From contig OY752145.1 in assembly GCA_963573315.1 (NCBI GenBank), forward strand, positions 310,001 to 374,000: a stretch of DNA of 64,000 nucleotides, in the 5' to 3' direction. Every line of letters begins with the position of its first letter. Positions within the stretch are counted from its first letter, which is position 1. The DNA is from Entomortierella parvispora (lineage: Eukaryota; Mortierellomycota; Mortierellomycetes; Mortierellales; Mortierellaceae). This document shows, one piece after another, positions 33,411 to 43,293 of this stretch. The notes under the pieces are model-generated. The model was not told where the DNA came from. It was given only the letters and a program-made list of their open reading frames with translations, and did no database searches. The position numbers were made by a program, and so were the translations under genes.

Positions 33411-35152
33411 ATGCCTTCAATCCGACTCACACTCGTCAACAACGCGAAACAAACACAAAGATCTGCCGTGATCTTGAAAATAGACGAGTCCTCGACCTCA
33501 GAACCATTGAACGATATCCTAACACTGGCCAAGAACAAGCTGCGACTCAAGAAGGCAAAAACTCTGTACTTGAACCATGGAATCGTATTATCCGACCCAT
33601 TTTGGCTCACAAATGGAAAAGTTGCGCAAGACAGGTAAATGAAGGCAATGAAAAGCGGAAACCAATTGTTGCTTTTTTCCTTCAAATGATCCTAATACCC
33701 AGAGCCATTTTTGTGGTAGCTTGATCTATATCTCTTGTGGAGAAGGATACATCGGACAGATGAAACCAGAAGGAACTGAATCTCCTAATGCTGTCGCGTC
33801 CGGAACTGCAACTCCTACCCAAGGAATTGAAAACGGCGAGTCAGGGAGTACAGAGTTGGATTTTGCTTCATTGTTGATCAATAGCGAGATATCGGCCTCC
33901 ATATCCATCCTCGCCAAAAAGAGTTATGTGGATCCAGACGCCAATGCCCAGTTAAACAGGACCGCCATGTTGCCAGGAATGCGACGGGTTGTCGGTCAAC
34001 CGGATTTGCACCCTGGAAACCAATATCCCATTGGCGCGACTTTTATCACCCAAAAGTTCATTTACCCAGCCCTGATCGGCAACGATATTGTAAGTCAATG
34101 GACGGGAGAAATGACTTATTCCTGACGAGAAGGGAGGTATATGATCTTTGCCACTCACAAAGTATTGTCTCTGTCTTGATTTTTTTAATAAGGGATGTGG
34201 CATGGCCGTTTACAAGACGAGACTCTCATCCGAGATCAAACCCCAAAAGATTGTCGACAAACTTCATCATCTGGAGGGAAAATGGACTGAGGGAGACCCC
34301 CACGCCTTTTTGATCTCTCAGTTAGGCGCCGAACACTCCGAGACTGGAAAAGCCCATCTGGATCAGCTCGGGACCCTTGGCGGTGGCAATCATTTCGCAG
34401 AATTTGTCGTGATCGAAAAACTGGTCGATCAGGAACTTTGTAACTCGATAGGATTGGTGGACTCAAAGACCTACCTGATTGTTCACTCAGGCTCCCGAAG
34501 ATTCGGTCAGACTGTCTTGGAATCCTCCAATGCCTCGCAGACCAAAGCAGAAAAGAAGCTCACTGGGATCGATGTGGATTCTCAAATCGGCCAGGCGTAT
34601 CTGAAGCAGCACGACCTGGCTTGCGCCTGGGCAAAGACGAACCGAGAACTAATTGCCCATCGAGTCTTGCACCGCCTGAATGCAGAGCAGGATGCGGAGA
34701 AAATCCTGGACATTTGGCACAATAACGTACAAGAAAAGATGATTGAGAGTATCGATCCCGAAAGACCTTGCTGGATCCATCGTAAGGGTGCCGCCCCCAG
34801 TGATCGTGGCCTAGTCGTGATTCCGGGCAGTCGTGGCCATTTTTCTTACTTGGTCATGCCCCATGGCGATCAGGAACGGAACGGATTTTCTTTGGCGCAT
34901 GGAGCCGGACGGTTATTGCCTCGTGCCAAAGCTTTGCAGAAGCGACCCCAACAATCCAAACAGGCCTCGATCTCAGCCCTGCAAACAACCGATCTGGGAT
35001 CAAGTGTGATCTGTGAGGACTCGGATCTATTGTTTGAAGAGCAGCCGGATGCGTACAAGGACATCACGGATGTGATTGAAGATCTAGGACCATTCATCAA
35101 GGTTGTGGCCGTCCTGCGTCCTATTTGCACATACAAGATGCGAAAGGAGTAA
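33411..35152 (+). CDS. rtcB: RtcB-family RNA ligase with N-terminal beta-grasp-like extension
   Basis: Three exons, 33411-33634, 33720-34089 and 34193-35152, 517 residues. Residues 1-95 resemble a ubiquitin- or doublecortin-like fold (ILTLAKNKLRLKKAKTLYL, then SLIYISCGEGYIG); this is my inference. The RtcB domain fills about 125-517. The expected catalytic positions are present: D170-L-H172 (PDLHPG), C200 in GNDIGCGM, N264-H265 in GGGNHFAEF, H296 in HSGSRRFG, H394 in WIHRKGA, and H434 in SLAHGAGR, the histidine guanylylated in the family. RtcB joins 2',3'-cyclic-phosphate or 3'-phosphate ends to 5'-OH RNA using GTP and Mn2+. An intron falls exactly between GNDI and GCGM. Most fungi splice tRNA with Trl1, so its role here is open: RNA repair, a second ligase, or a divergent paralogue. 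Confidence 0.93.
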
Positions 35153-35335
35153 AATAAACTTTGTGGCCCATGTTTGACGAACTAATTTGTCGACCAATTG
35201 ATCCCCGGACAAAGATTCAGTCCCTTCCCTTTCATTCCTGAGTGGGCGAGTTGGTCGCGTTACAAAAGTTGGCACTGTTTATTAGGTTATTATGATACAT
35301 TTGTGAAAGTCCTGGTGGTGAAGAGTCCCGATCGT

Positions 35336-36041
35336 TTAAGCGCGGGTAAGCTTTCCATAGATGTGAAGAGCAAAGACCGAGGCAATGAAGGCCAAGGACA
35401 AGACGAGGACAACGACAGGGTCACTATATTGGAAAACAAAAGAGGGTGGGGAGAAGAATGAGTACCAACGCGTGTTTTCCTTTTGTCCAAAGTCCAGTCG
35501 ATCCAGTCCCATGTTGCACAATGGGGGGTGGTATGTCGCGCCTCGATCTCTGTCCAAAAGAAACAAAAAAAACTCCATCGAGAAGATGAAGAACTTACAC
35601 GCGGAGACCAGGAGAGTCATCGGTGTAAATGCGCATCATTCCAGAAGTGCTGGGGCCGGGGGCGCGAGAAGTCTTGTCCTTGGAAGAGTGGGAGCGTCTA
35701 TATTGATCCAATTGGACAAAGAGTCAGTAGTCTTGCCCAGTAAGAACGAGGTCGATCAAAGATGATCAAGATTGCCCATCTGAGTGAGTAGTCGAATCCT
35801 GGTCATCATCTCGGTCCACATGAACACACCTAATAGCAGCGCCGCGGGGGGAGACACCGGCAGGGGGGGAAGCAGGGGAGTTGGACTAGATGAAGCGGCG
35901 GCAAAAGAGTAGATCAGGGTGAGTATACAATGTCGTGGCAAGCTAGATCTCACACACGTTGCATGTCATTCTCCGGAAGCGGCGACAAGAAAGCGCGAAC
36001 CAGAATCCAGCAAATACAACAGAGCGCAAGTGCGTTACCAT
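35336..36041 (-). CDS. SBH1: Sec61 beta subunit (Sbh1)
   Basis: Four exons, 36041-36039 (ATG alone), 35885-35830, 35697-35599 and 35423-35336, 81 residues, close to yeast Sbh1 (82). A Ser/Pro-rich cytosolic N-terminus (SNSPASPPAGVSPRGAA) leads to the conserved MMRIYTDDSPGLRVDP. One tail-anchor transmembrane helix follows (VVVLVLSLAFIASVFALHIY), ending GKLTRA. It is a subunit of the ER Sec61 translocon. The model has the start codon split from the rest: CATG followed by the GTAACG donor, then TAG and TCC AAC. The reading frame upstream of exon 2 is closed by TAG, so an upstream exon is needed. Another ATG at about 35969-35967 could serve but leads out of frame. It is convergent with the RtcB-family gene (183 bases) and divergent from phosphomannomutase (279 bases). 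Confidence 0.9.
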
Positions 36042-36320
36042 GACGAAGTGAAGAGGTGGGCAGAGGCGAAAGATGGAGAAGGGGAATGAAAAGAGAGAGA
36101 GCAGGAGAAGAAAAGATGATGAAGGTGGCGCGCGGGGCAAGAGCCAAGAGGGAAGGCACGCAGCTCTTGTGGACCAATCAGATCGCGACTCGTTTTCTTG
36201 CACGGCCAGAAGCCAGCAATAAAAAAGTTGATTTTCTGCATTTCATTTCTCTTCATTCGCTTGCTTCTTCACCTCCACCTCAACTTACTCTTGCCCTTTC
36301 TATTCCCTTCATATACCTCC
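36042..36320. promoter_or_regulatory. divergent promoter, Sec61 beta / phosphomannomutase
   Basis: 279 bases between start codons of two secretory-pathway genes. The left part is purine-rich (C/T-rich for the leftward gene). The right part (36236-36320) is T/C-rich and is the leader of phosphomannomutase. Confidence 0.4.
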
Positions 36321-37743
36321 ATGATGACTGACGCTTCCACCGCCTCCAACTTCTCGGACAGAGAGCACCCCGACACCATCTGCCTGTTCGATGTCGATGG
36401 CACTCTCACCCCTGCTCGTTTGGTAAGGGAATCGAGCCAGATGCAATAGAAGCCACCATGAGAAACGAGCAAGTAGTACCAACAGAAGCGAGAGTACTGT
36501 CCACTCATAACTACTTCCCGTTGATCTTACAGGAGATTACCGAGGCCATGGAGAAGACTCTCGTTGCTCTTAGAAAGAAGTGCGTCGTTGGCTTTGTTGG
36601 CGGATCTGATTTGAGCAAGCAAGTCGAGCAGCTTGGAAAGAACGGTAAGCAGCCCCTCCATTCTGAAGAATGAGACTTGAGTCATGCACCATGGATGTGA
36701 TCCAACGGCCTCCTTGTTATTCCCACAGCCAATTGATCGCTCCACACTCTTCAGCAACAATGAAAACGTGTGCCTGTGGACAAGCGACCACGATTCACTT
36801 TCTTTTGTTGATCTACCAGGCTCTAAATTAAATCAAGTCGCAACTAATTATAGTCCCTGATCTTCATTTGCCGACTCTTTATCTCAATAGTCTTGAACAA
36901 CTTTGACTACTGCTTCTCCGAGAACGGATTGACTGCCTACAAGATGGGTGTCCAGCTTGCTTCCCAGGTAATGGCCAACACCGCCGAAGGGGCTGGAGTG
37001 GATCAATCAATTGCACCCTCTAACCGCCGTCCATTCCATTCCACACCCATAGAGCTTTATCGGATACTTGGGAGAGGACCGTTACAAGAAGCTCGTCAAC
37101 TTTGTCCTCCGCTACATCGCCGACATGGATATCCCCGTCAAGCGGTATGTCTTTTGGCTATTAGCGATGGGTGAATGATAGTCTTTTCGACCAGCACTGA
37201 CCATTCATGGTATCGACCCGCCTTCATTTAATTAGTGGAACCTTTGTCGAGTTCCGCAACGGAATGATCAACATCTCGCCCATTGGCCGTAACTGCAGTC
37301 ATCCTGAGCGTAACGAGTTTGAGAAGTTTGATTTGGTATGAAGACTTTTTACCACTGTAGTCGAGATGAGGGATGCGAGGAATGATTATCTACTCCTGCA
37401 AAACAATATTAACGTTCTGATTCTCTTTGGAATTTCACTGCTACAGGAGCACAAGTTGCGCGAGAAGTTTGTTACTGCCCTCCAGAACGAGTTCCCCGAC
37501 TATGGCTTGACCTACTCTATCGGAGGACAGATCTCATTCGATGTTTTCCCCACTGGATGGGACAAGACCTACTGCCTTCGTCATATCGAGCATGAGAACT
37601 TCAAGACCGTTCACTTCTTTGGAGACAAGACCTTCAAGGGTGGCAACGACTATGAGATCTACAACGACTCTCGTGTGACTGGACATGCTGTCACCAGCCC
37701 ATTGGATACTGAGAGAATCCTCAAGGAGCTTTTCTCCATCTAA
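36321..37743 (+). CDS. SEC53: phosphomannomutase
   Basis: Six exons: 36321-36422, 36533-36644, 36891-36967, 37053-37144, 37236-37335 and 37447-37743; 259 residues. It is a HAD-superfamily phosphomannomutase. [13 protein letters not shown] carries the nucleophile D24 and acid/base D26; [44 protein letters not shown] and [15 protein letters not shown] are all characteristic. It interconverts mannose-6-phosphate and mannose-1-phosphate, feeding GDP-mannose for N- and O-glycosylation and GPI anchors in the secretory pathway. The second Met (36324) is an equally possible start. AATAAA lies at 37763-37768. Confidence 0.97.
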
Positions 37744-38160
37744 CTTGTTACCTTGTTACCCTAATAAAATTGTAAGAGTGCCAAACTCTGCTGTTGTAAT
37801 CATTGTTATTTCTCAATCTCTTACGCCTCTTCTTCGTCTCCATTCCAGCAACTGTTTTTCCCACCTGGATCAAGCTTTGGCGGGTTGCCACGTAAAGATG
37901 CACTGGATGTGTCTGCAGGAACAGGCGAGCTATTTCCTGAAGGCCAGGAACACTTGGAGATCATTCAGCCAATCACACCCTGTCATTGCTGAAGCAACAG
38001 GCGGTCGCTCCAAAGAAAGCGGATCTTGGGCTGTGCGTGTGCTGAGCACCGTTTTTTTTCCAGATTTGGGGAGGCAGGGGGAATCGCGCTCTTTGCTCGT
38101 GTTCACTCTTGTCCTCCCGTCCTCCCATCGACCCATTCACAAGCAAGAAAGCAAACAAGC
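37744..38160. other. intergenic region, phosphomannomutase / Lcl3
   Basis: 417 bases in tandem orientation with AATAAA near the left end. The rest is mixed sequence with no exon found. The Lcl3 leader (38090-38160) is C/A-rich. Confidence 0.4.
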
Positions 38161-39425
38161 ATGGTCTGGCCATTCTCATCCAGCAAACCTAACAACTCGA
38201 AGGCAGATTCATCCTCATCATCGACCATTTCGGATGCGGTCGATTCTTTTAAACATGCAGGACAGGATGCCAAAGCCGCCTTTGAATCCACTAAAGCATC
38301 CATCGAGGACATTGTAGCCTCTTCCTCTCCATCCATCAAAGCCGCTCAACAGCAACTGAGTTACATCCCAGAGAGCGCAAAACCTTACTTGATCACCTCT
38401 ACCGTCTTTGGAGTTTCTGTCTTGACTGTGTTCGTTTACAGGACTCGGCTAAGAAGGATCCCCACGGCTGCGTACCTGACCCCCAACATGTTGAAAGGCA
38501 AACGGATCTTGAAAGGAAAGGTCACCAGTGTGGGTGACTCGGACAATTTCCGGTTCTATCATACCCCTGGGGGATTCTTGAGCGGATGGGGCTGGCTGAG
38601 GCACGTACCAACAGCGTCAAAAGGTACGACAGATGAAAGAGCCATCCTCCGTAAGGACTGTCATAACCTGGATTCGCCCATTGACAATTAGCTGTGCTTG
38701 TTTTGATTTGTTCATGTTTTGTAGAGCTCAAGGAACAGACTCTGCACATCCGGATTGCAGGAGTGGATGCTCCCGAGGTTAGTAGTAGTCTGACCCGGAA
38801 TCAAACTAATTTGAAGAAAATATTGTCTAAAATGTTCCCTCTATCCTTTTGCCTCATGAATCTGTTTGATGAACCAGGGAGCTCATTTCGGGATGCCAGC
38901 ACAGCCCTTCTCACAAGAATCCTTGGAATGGCTTCGCAAGGAGATCAAGGGAAAGACAGTGGTGGTCAAACCCTTTTCAAAAGATCGATACGATCGCGTT
39001 GTAAGTTGAGACAGTATCATTTACAGATCGGCGCCCTTATCTTTTCCTAGTGACATGACGAACTCAATACGACATGTACAAACTTAATGTTTTAGGTCGC
39101 CATGGCATGGTATCCAAGATTTTTGCCATTCTTGCCCAAAAAGAACATCAGTATAGAGATGCTCAAAGTTGGCTATGGTCAGATCTATCGACAGGCTGGA
39201 TCGGAATACGGCGGTATGCTCGACCAGCTGGAAAAGACCGAAGCCAAAGCAAAGTAAGGAAGAACGCTGGAATATTTGATAGATCGACACACAGACCAAA
39301 GCACTGATCACTGTTTTCTTTTCTCCTTTCATCCTTGTAGGCAACAAAAGATTGGCATTTGGTCGCAAAAGAATATGGTCAGCGCGGCAGAGCACAAGAA
39401 GCAGTACCTGCGTGGGGGTGAATAG
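38161..39425 (+). CDS. LCL3: Lcl3-type membrane-anchored staphylococcal-nuclease-like protein
   Basis: Five exons: 38161-38623, 38725-38777 (53 nt), 38878-39000, 39096-39253 and 39341-39425; 293 residues. The N-terminus ([10 protein letters not shown] and a Ser/Ala-rich region) leads to one transmembrane segment near 80-96 ([18 protein letters not shown]). The SNase domain spans about 115-285: [76 protein letters not shown] and QKIGIWSQK. The substrate and catalytic residues of the fold (Arg/Asp/Glu in [10 protein letters not shown], Arg in KDRYDR) appear intact. The yeast homologue Lcl3 localises to mitochondria. This should be a calcium-dependent nuclease, but its physiological substrate is unknown. 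The annotated exon order follows the known SNase fold without gaps. Confidence 0.92.
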
Positions 39426-39600
39426 ATCTCTTGCTATGTATCAAAATAAAAAAGATAGACAGAAAACAAATGAAGAATTTGGATATCGGCTGCATTTGCC
39501 CCACAGCGGGGCATGAACACGACATTATTTTTTGGACGCGCTTTCTTTTTTGGAATGCATCTCTTCTCAAACATCCCACAAAACCCTTCCCGTCCCCATC

Positions 39601-40064
39601 ATGCAAAAGGCCTCTGCCAAACCCACCGCTGTCCCTCTCCCAAGTCTTGCCGACATTCTCAACGATCTTAGTACACTCCGTGCAGGGTCCATTTCACTCT
39701 CATCAGCATTACACGGTATTTTTTTTTGCATTCAGTAACCATGGTGGGTTCATGGAACACTCGGCCGCCAAAGACCTTCCCTTCCAACCCTCCAATTTTT
39801 CTCTTTCATTTACTCGCAGACGAAAAAGAGGTATCCGCCCCAAGTCTAGAAAAATTACAGCGGTTCAAGGATTCGGCCTCCAAGAGTCAACGAGAAGAAG
39901 GTGTGGTCGAGAACGGGTTCGAGGTCGCCTCTGATTTCTTAAAGATGCAACAACAACTCTCCGTTTCCCGGCAGGAAATGGACACGTTGCAGGAGCGATT
40001 GGGCGTGTTGGAGAAGGAGTTGACAGAAGTACGGGAGCTGATTGCATTCAATCCAATCAAATAA
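39601..40064 (+). CDS. small coiled-coil protein, unknown
   Basis: Two exons, 39601-39715 and 39820-40064, 119 residues. The N-terminus reads LPSLADILNDLSTLRAGSIS. After a polar linker, a C-terminal coiled coil (about 75-115) has clear heptads: LKMQQQLSVSRQEMDTLQER then LGVLEKELTEVREL. Splice phase is clean (G plus AC restores Asp). It begins only 175 bases after the Lcl3 stop, on the same strand. The size and shape suit a subunit of a larger assembly (Mediator, kinetochore or trafficking complexes have such small helical subunits), but I recognise no family. Confidence 0.7.
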
Positions 40065-40208
40065 CATTTATCCATACCCCAACTTTTTTTTCCATTTGAA
40101 AGTGCACGTTTTTTTTTAATTACTTTTTGCGCGGGGGGGAATGTTGGACGCTGCCGTCTAGTTGTTTGAGAGAAAAATATGAAATTGCAATGTGGCATGA
40201 AAAGGCCT

Positions 40209-42351
40209 CTACAAGAAGCTGATACCAAGTCCCAATTGCCATCCTCTTTGAACAGCATCCGTCTTGGCTGCCATCAGTGGAAGAGCAAAGTTGAGCTCGA
40301 TGCGAACCTGAGGATGGCGGTAGGCAATACCGGCACCAATTGACGCACTAGGGGCTTTGGTTAAATCATCAATAGTCTTCTCAGCGGACTGGCCAGGCTT
40401 GACGCTGACCAAGGAGCCGGCATTGGCAAAGAAGTGAGCCTTGAAAGAATCACGGGTAGAAAGGCCAGGGAATGGTGTGAACAAGCTGACACCAGCAGAA
40501 ACATAGGCGTCTCCTCCAAGAGAATCATCTATTAGACGGAAAGAGTGTCATTTCGAGTTATTATCCATGTTGAAATCGCTTGATCTACAAAAAAAATAAT
40601 GCGGCCAAAATTTTAAGAAACCAAAAAGGCCTACCGCCTTCACGGGGTCCAAGACCGTTAGACTTGAAGCCACGGACAGACATGGGTCCACCCAAGAAGA
40701 AACGATCCGAGATCTTGGAAGGCTTTCCGTTCAAAGAATGCAAGTATCCAGACTTGACTGTGGCGGAAAAAATCTACAGCCCATGCAACGTTGTGTAAGA
40801 ATACAGCAACCAAATGAACACAACTACCATTCAATAGATGAGATGGGTACTTACATATCCCTTGTCATTGGAGCGGCAGGTCTGAGCCTCGATTTCCTGT
40901 CGCACGTGCTCCACGTCTCCTCCAAGTCCAGCATACTCCTGAATAACGCGAACAAACTGACCATTCGAGGGCATCAAAGGCTCGTCTCTCATGTCGTAGA
41001 TCCACATGTGCGTCAAGGCCGATTTTAAGCTGTGACCGCACTGCTCGCGAATGCTAAAGATGATGGCAGTTCAGGTCAGTAAATACAGATCATCGTCAGT
41101 AGGCCACTGTAGCAATAGAATACCTCATAGAAGCCTTCTCGGAAGGACGGCAAACTTCTCTCCAGTGTCCCTCATAGGCGAATTCGTGGTATCCAAGAGG
41201 GGAAAGTGTCTACGGTTGCACATGGATGATTTCTGTTAGGCGCCAAATGAAGTTATCAGGCTCAAAAAGTTCACTACCCAGACCACCTACGCTGTACTTC
41301 AAAGAGCCTCCCTTGAGCTCCTCTTCATATGAGCTCCACTGGGTATTGTTCCTGGCTTGACTGAAAAGGTTGATCGACAAGTTCTTGTCGGGGTCCGCGA
41401 GCAATGGGGTTGACAAAGCAAACTACATGGTAACAATAAACTCGGTTAAGTTCAGATCGACAGATGATCAAATGCCAGGCGATCCAATAGCTATACATAC
41501 CTGGAAGGCAGAAGAGGTGCGGGTTCCGAATGCCATGCTGGTGCTCAAGGTTTCGGCGCCTCCAAAGAGGTTCTTGACAGTCAATGCTCCATACTAAATT
41601 CAAAGGATATCAGCACTGCATTAGACCACTGATACGCCTCAATGAGTGATATTATACAAGATCCAGCGAGAGCGAATAAAATTTCAGGTACCATGCTGGC
41701 TTCGGCGTTTCCGGCCTCTGTGCCAGTCCTGAGCTGGATGCGGTTTCCTTCCTTGAGCCACATGCCCAAATCCACGAGGTCCTTGCGATCTTGAAGCCAG
41801 TTCTCCTTGGGGCTATCCAACTGAATCTTGATATCCTCAAAGATACCAAAGCGCTCCATCCTCAAAACTGCCTGCCGAGAGAATCCGATAACCTCGTGAA
41901 GGGACTCTGCCTCGAATGCTGGCTTAAGGATGCGGTGCAAGAACGACTCTCTGGTTTTGTTGGTGCCATGGACTGTGATCTTGCGAAGCTTCATGGGGTC
42001 ATGGCGAACATTGTTGACCTGTTGTGAGAACGGAGGAATCATTAGCATGGGTTTGTTCTGCTGATGCCATACTGATCATAACAACGAATACTCTCTGCTC
42101 CTTTTGTAATACAATTTCACTCTACCAAGGTCTGGATGTTGCGAGCAGCTCTCTCGAACGCCTCTTGGCGTTCCCTGTGGGCGGCCAACTCTTCTTGCGT
42201 GGGTTGCTGCTGTTTTGAGACATTGTAATGAGGTAGGAGTAGGAATGTAAGTAAGCGAGGTTCCTGATCCAGAATCATGTGCAGTTGAGTAGAAGGGCGA
42301 TCCGCGTGCAGAAGACATGATTCCATTCAGCGCGACACTCACAGCAGCCAT
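40209..42351 (-). CDS. SAM50: Sam50/Tob55, mitochondrial outer-membrane beta-barrel assembly protein
   Basis: Nine exons on the minus strand: 42351-42343 (9 nt, MAA), 42209-42126, 42018-41692, 41593-41501, 41422-41291, 41209-41124, 41053-40855, 40773-40635 and 40528-40209; 462 residues. An N-terminal helix (TQEELAAHRERQEAFERAAR) precedes one POTRA domain (about 30-130; MKLRKITVHGTNKTRESFLH, VLRMERFGIFEDIKIQL). A C-terminal 16-strand Omp85 barrel follows. The conserved barrel loop DRFFLGGPMSVRGFKS contains the VRGF lock motif, and the C-terminus GWQLGLGISFL is the beta-signal strand. It inserts beta-barrel proteins into the mitochondrial outer membrane as the SAM complex core. The intron between KYS and TLSPLGYHEF uses the GTAGGT donor at 41290; reading through gives a stop. 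It is divergent from Argonaute. Confidence 0.93.
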
Positions 42352-43293
42352 TGTTGATTGGGTCGAAAGATGGGATGGAGGCAAGGAGACAAGGTGATCT
42401 GGCGGAGAGGGTCTGTCTGTCCCGAGAGAATGCGCGCAACGGTCGATGCCGTGCACCGCGAGCAGCACTCAGGCATGGCCTGTGTAAACAGAAATTCCTT
42501 TTAAGCGGGTACGCCGTTGCCACCAAATATTGTTGATCCAATCTTCAGACTCTGATCCGGAGAGTGTGCGATGTGGTCCCCCTGGGATCATGACGCTATT
42601 GTGCTACTGTGCAGCGCCAGTCGATAATACAGCACAAAGTTGCTTGTCTTTGACAGCCGTCTACGTGCTCGACGTTACGGCTTTCACCTTTGACAACCTC
42701 AACAAGGTTAACGCCGAGTTCATGAAAGAGAGTACTGTACACTCGTATTGTGGGAACGTCTTTACGGTGGTGAAAGCAAGACCCTCTCACAAACAAGCTC
42801 CAATGTTCCTCCTTTCTTCGAAGAGGCGCTGAGCCTACGAGATTGGATATAAAAGAAAATGCCACACCCCTCTTCATTGTTTCGCCTGTTTCTTCTTTCT
42901 CTAGCTCGTCTGTCACCTCTTCCACATCCTTGACTCCACCACCTCACCCTTTACCAACAGCCTTCTTTTCTGCTTTTCAACTGGTTGACCAGTCAGCCAG
43001 CAAACCAACAAATTTCATCAACAGGTCGCAGCTCTAGCAGTCATACAAACACCTCTCATTCTTATCAGGTACTGCGAGCTGCAATGAACCCCCTCCTGTC
43101 CACTGTTCTCTGCACCGTACACCACCCCAGTTAGGACCACAGTCCATCTCGACTCTTGCTTCCTCTCCTTCTTGATTCACAAGCACTTTGCTTCACTCGC
43201 AGAATCATGTTTTTCAAAAGACTGAGCTTGCCGAATGAAGTTAACTTCTATAGTTCCCTATCCCGTCTAACGTTGATATTTGTTGATTAGTAG
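42352..43293. promoter_or_regulatory. divergent region, Sam50 / Argonaute
   Basis: 942 bases between start codons. The right half contains a C/T-rich leader for Argonaute (42880-43200). GTACTG near 43069 and the GATTAG just before the ATG could be splice sites of a 5' untranslated intron ending at 43290. No coding exon was recognised. Confidence 0.4.

Noticed and set aside
41210-41300. In-frame stop in SAM50 suggesting a truncated gene
   Set aside because: A GTAGGT donor 80 bases earlier and the CGTAG acceptor remove the stop and join KYS to TLSPLGYHEF in phase.
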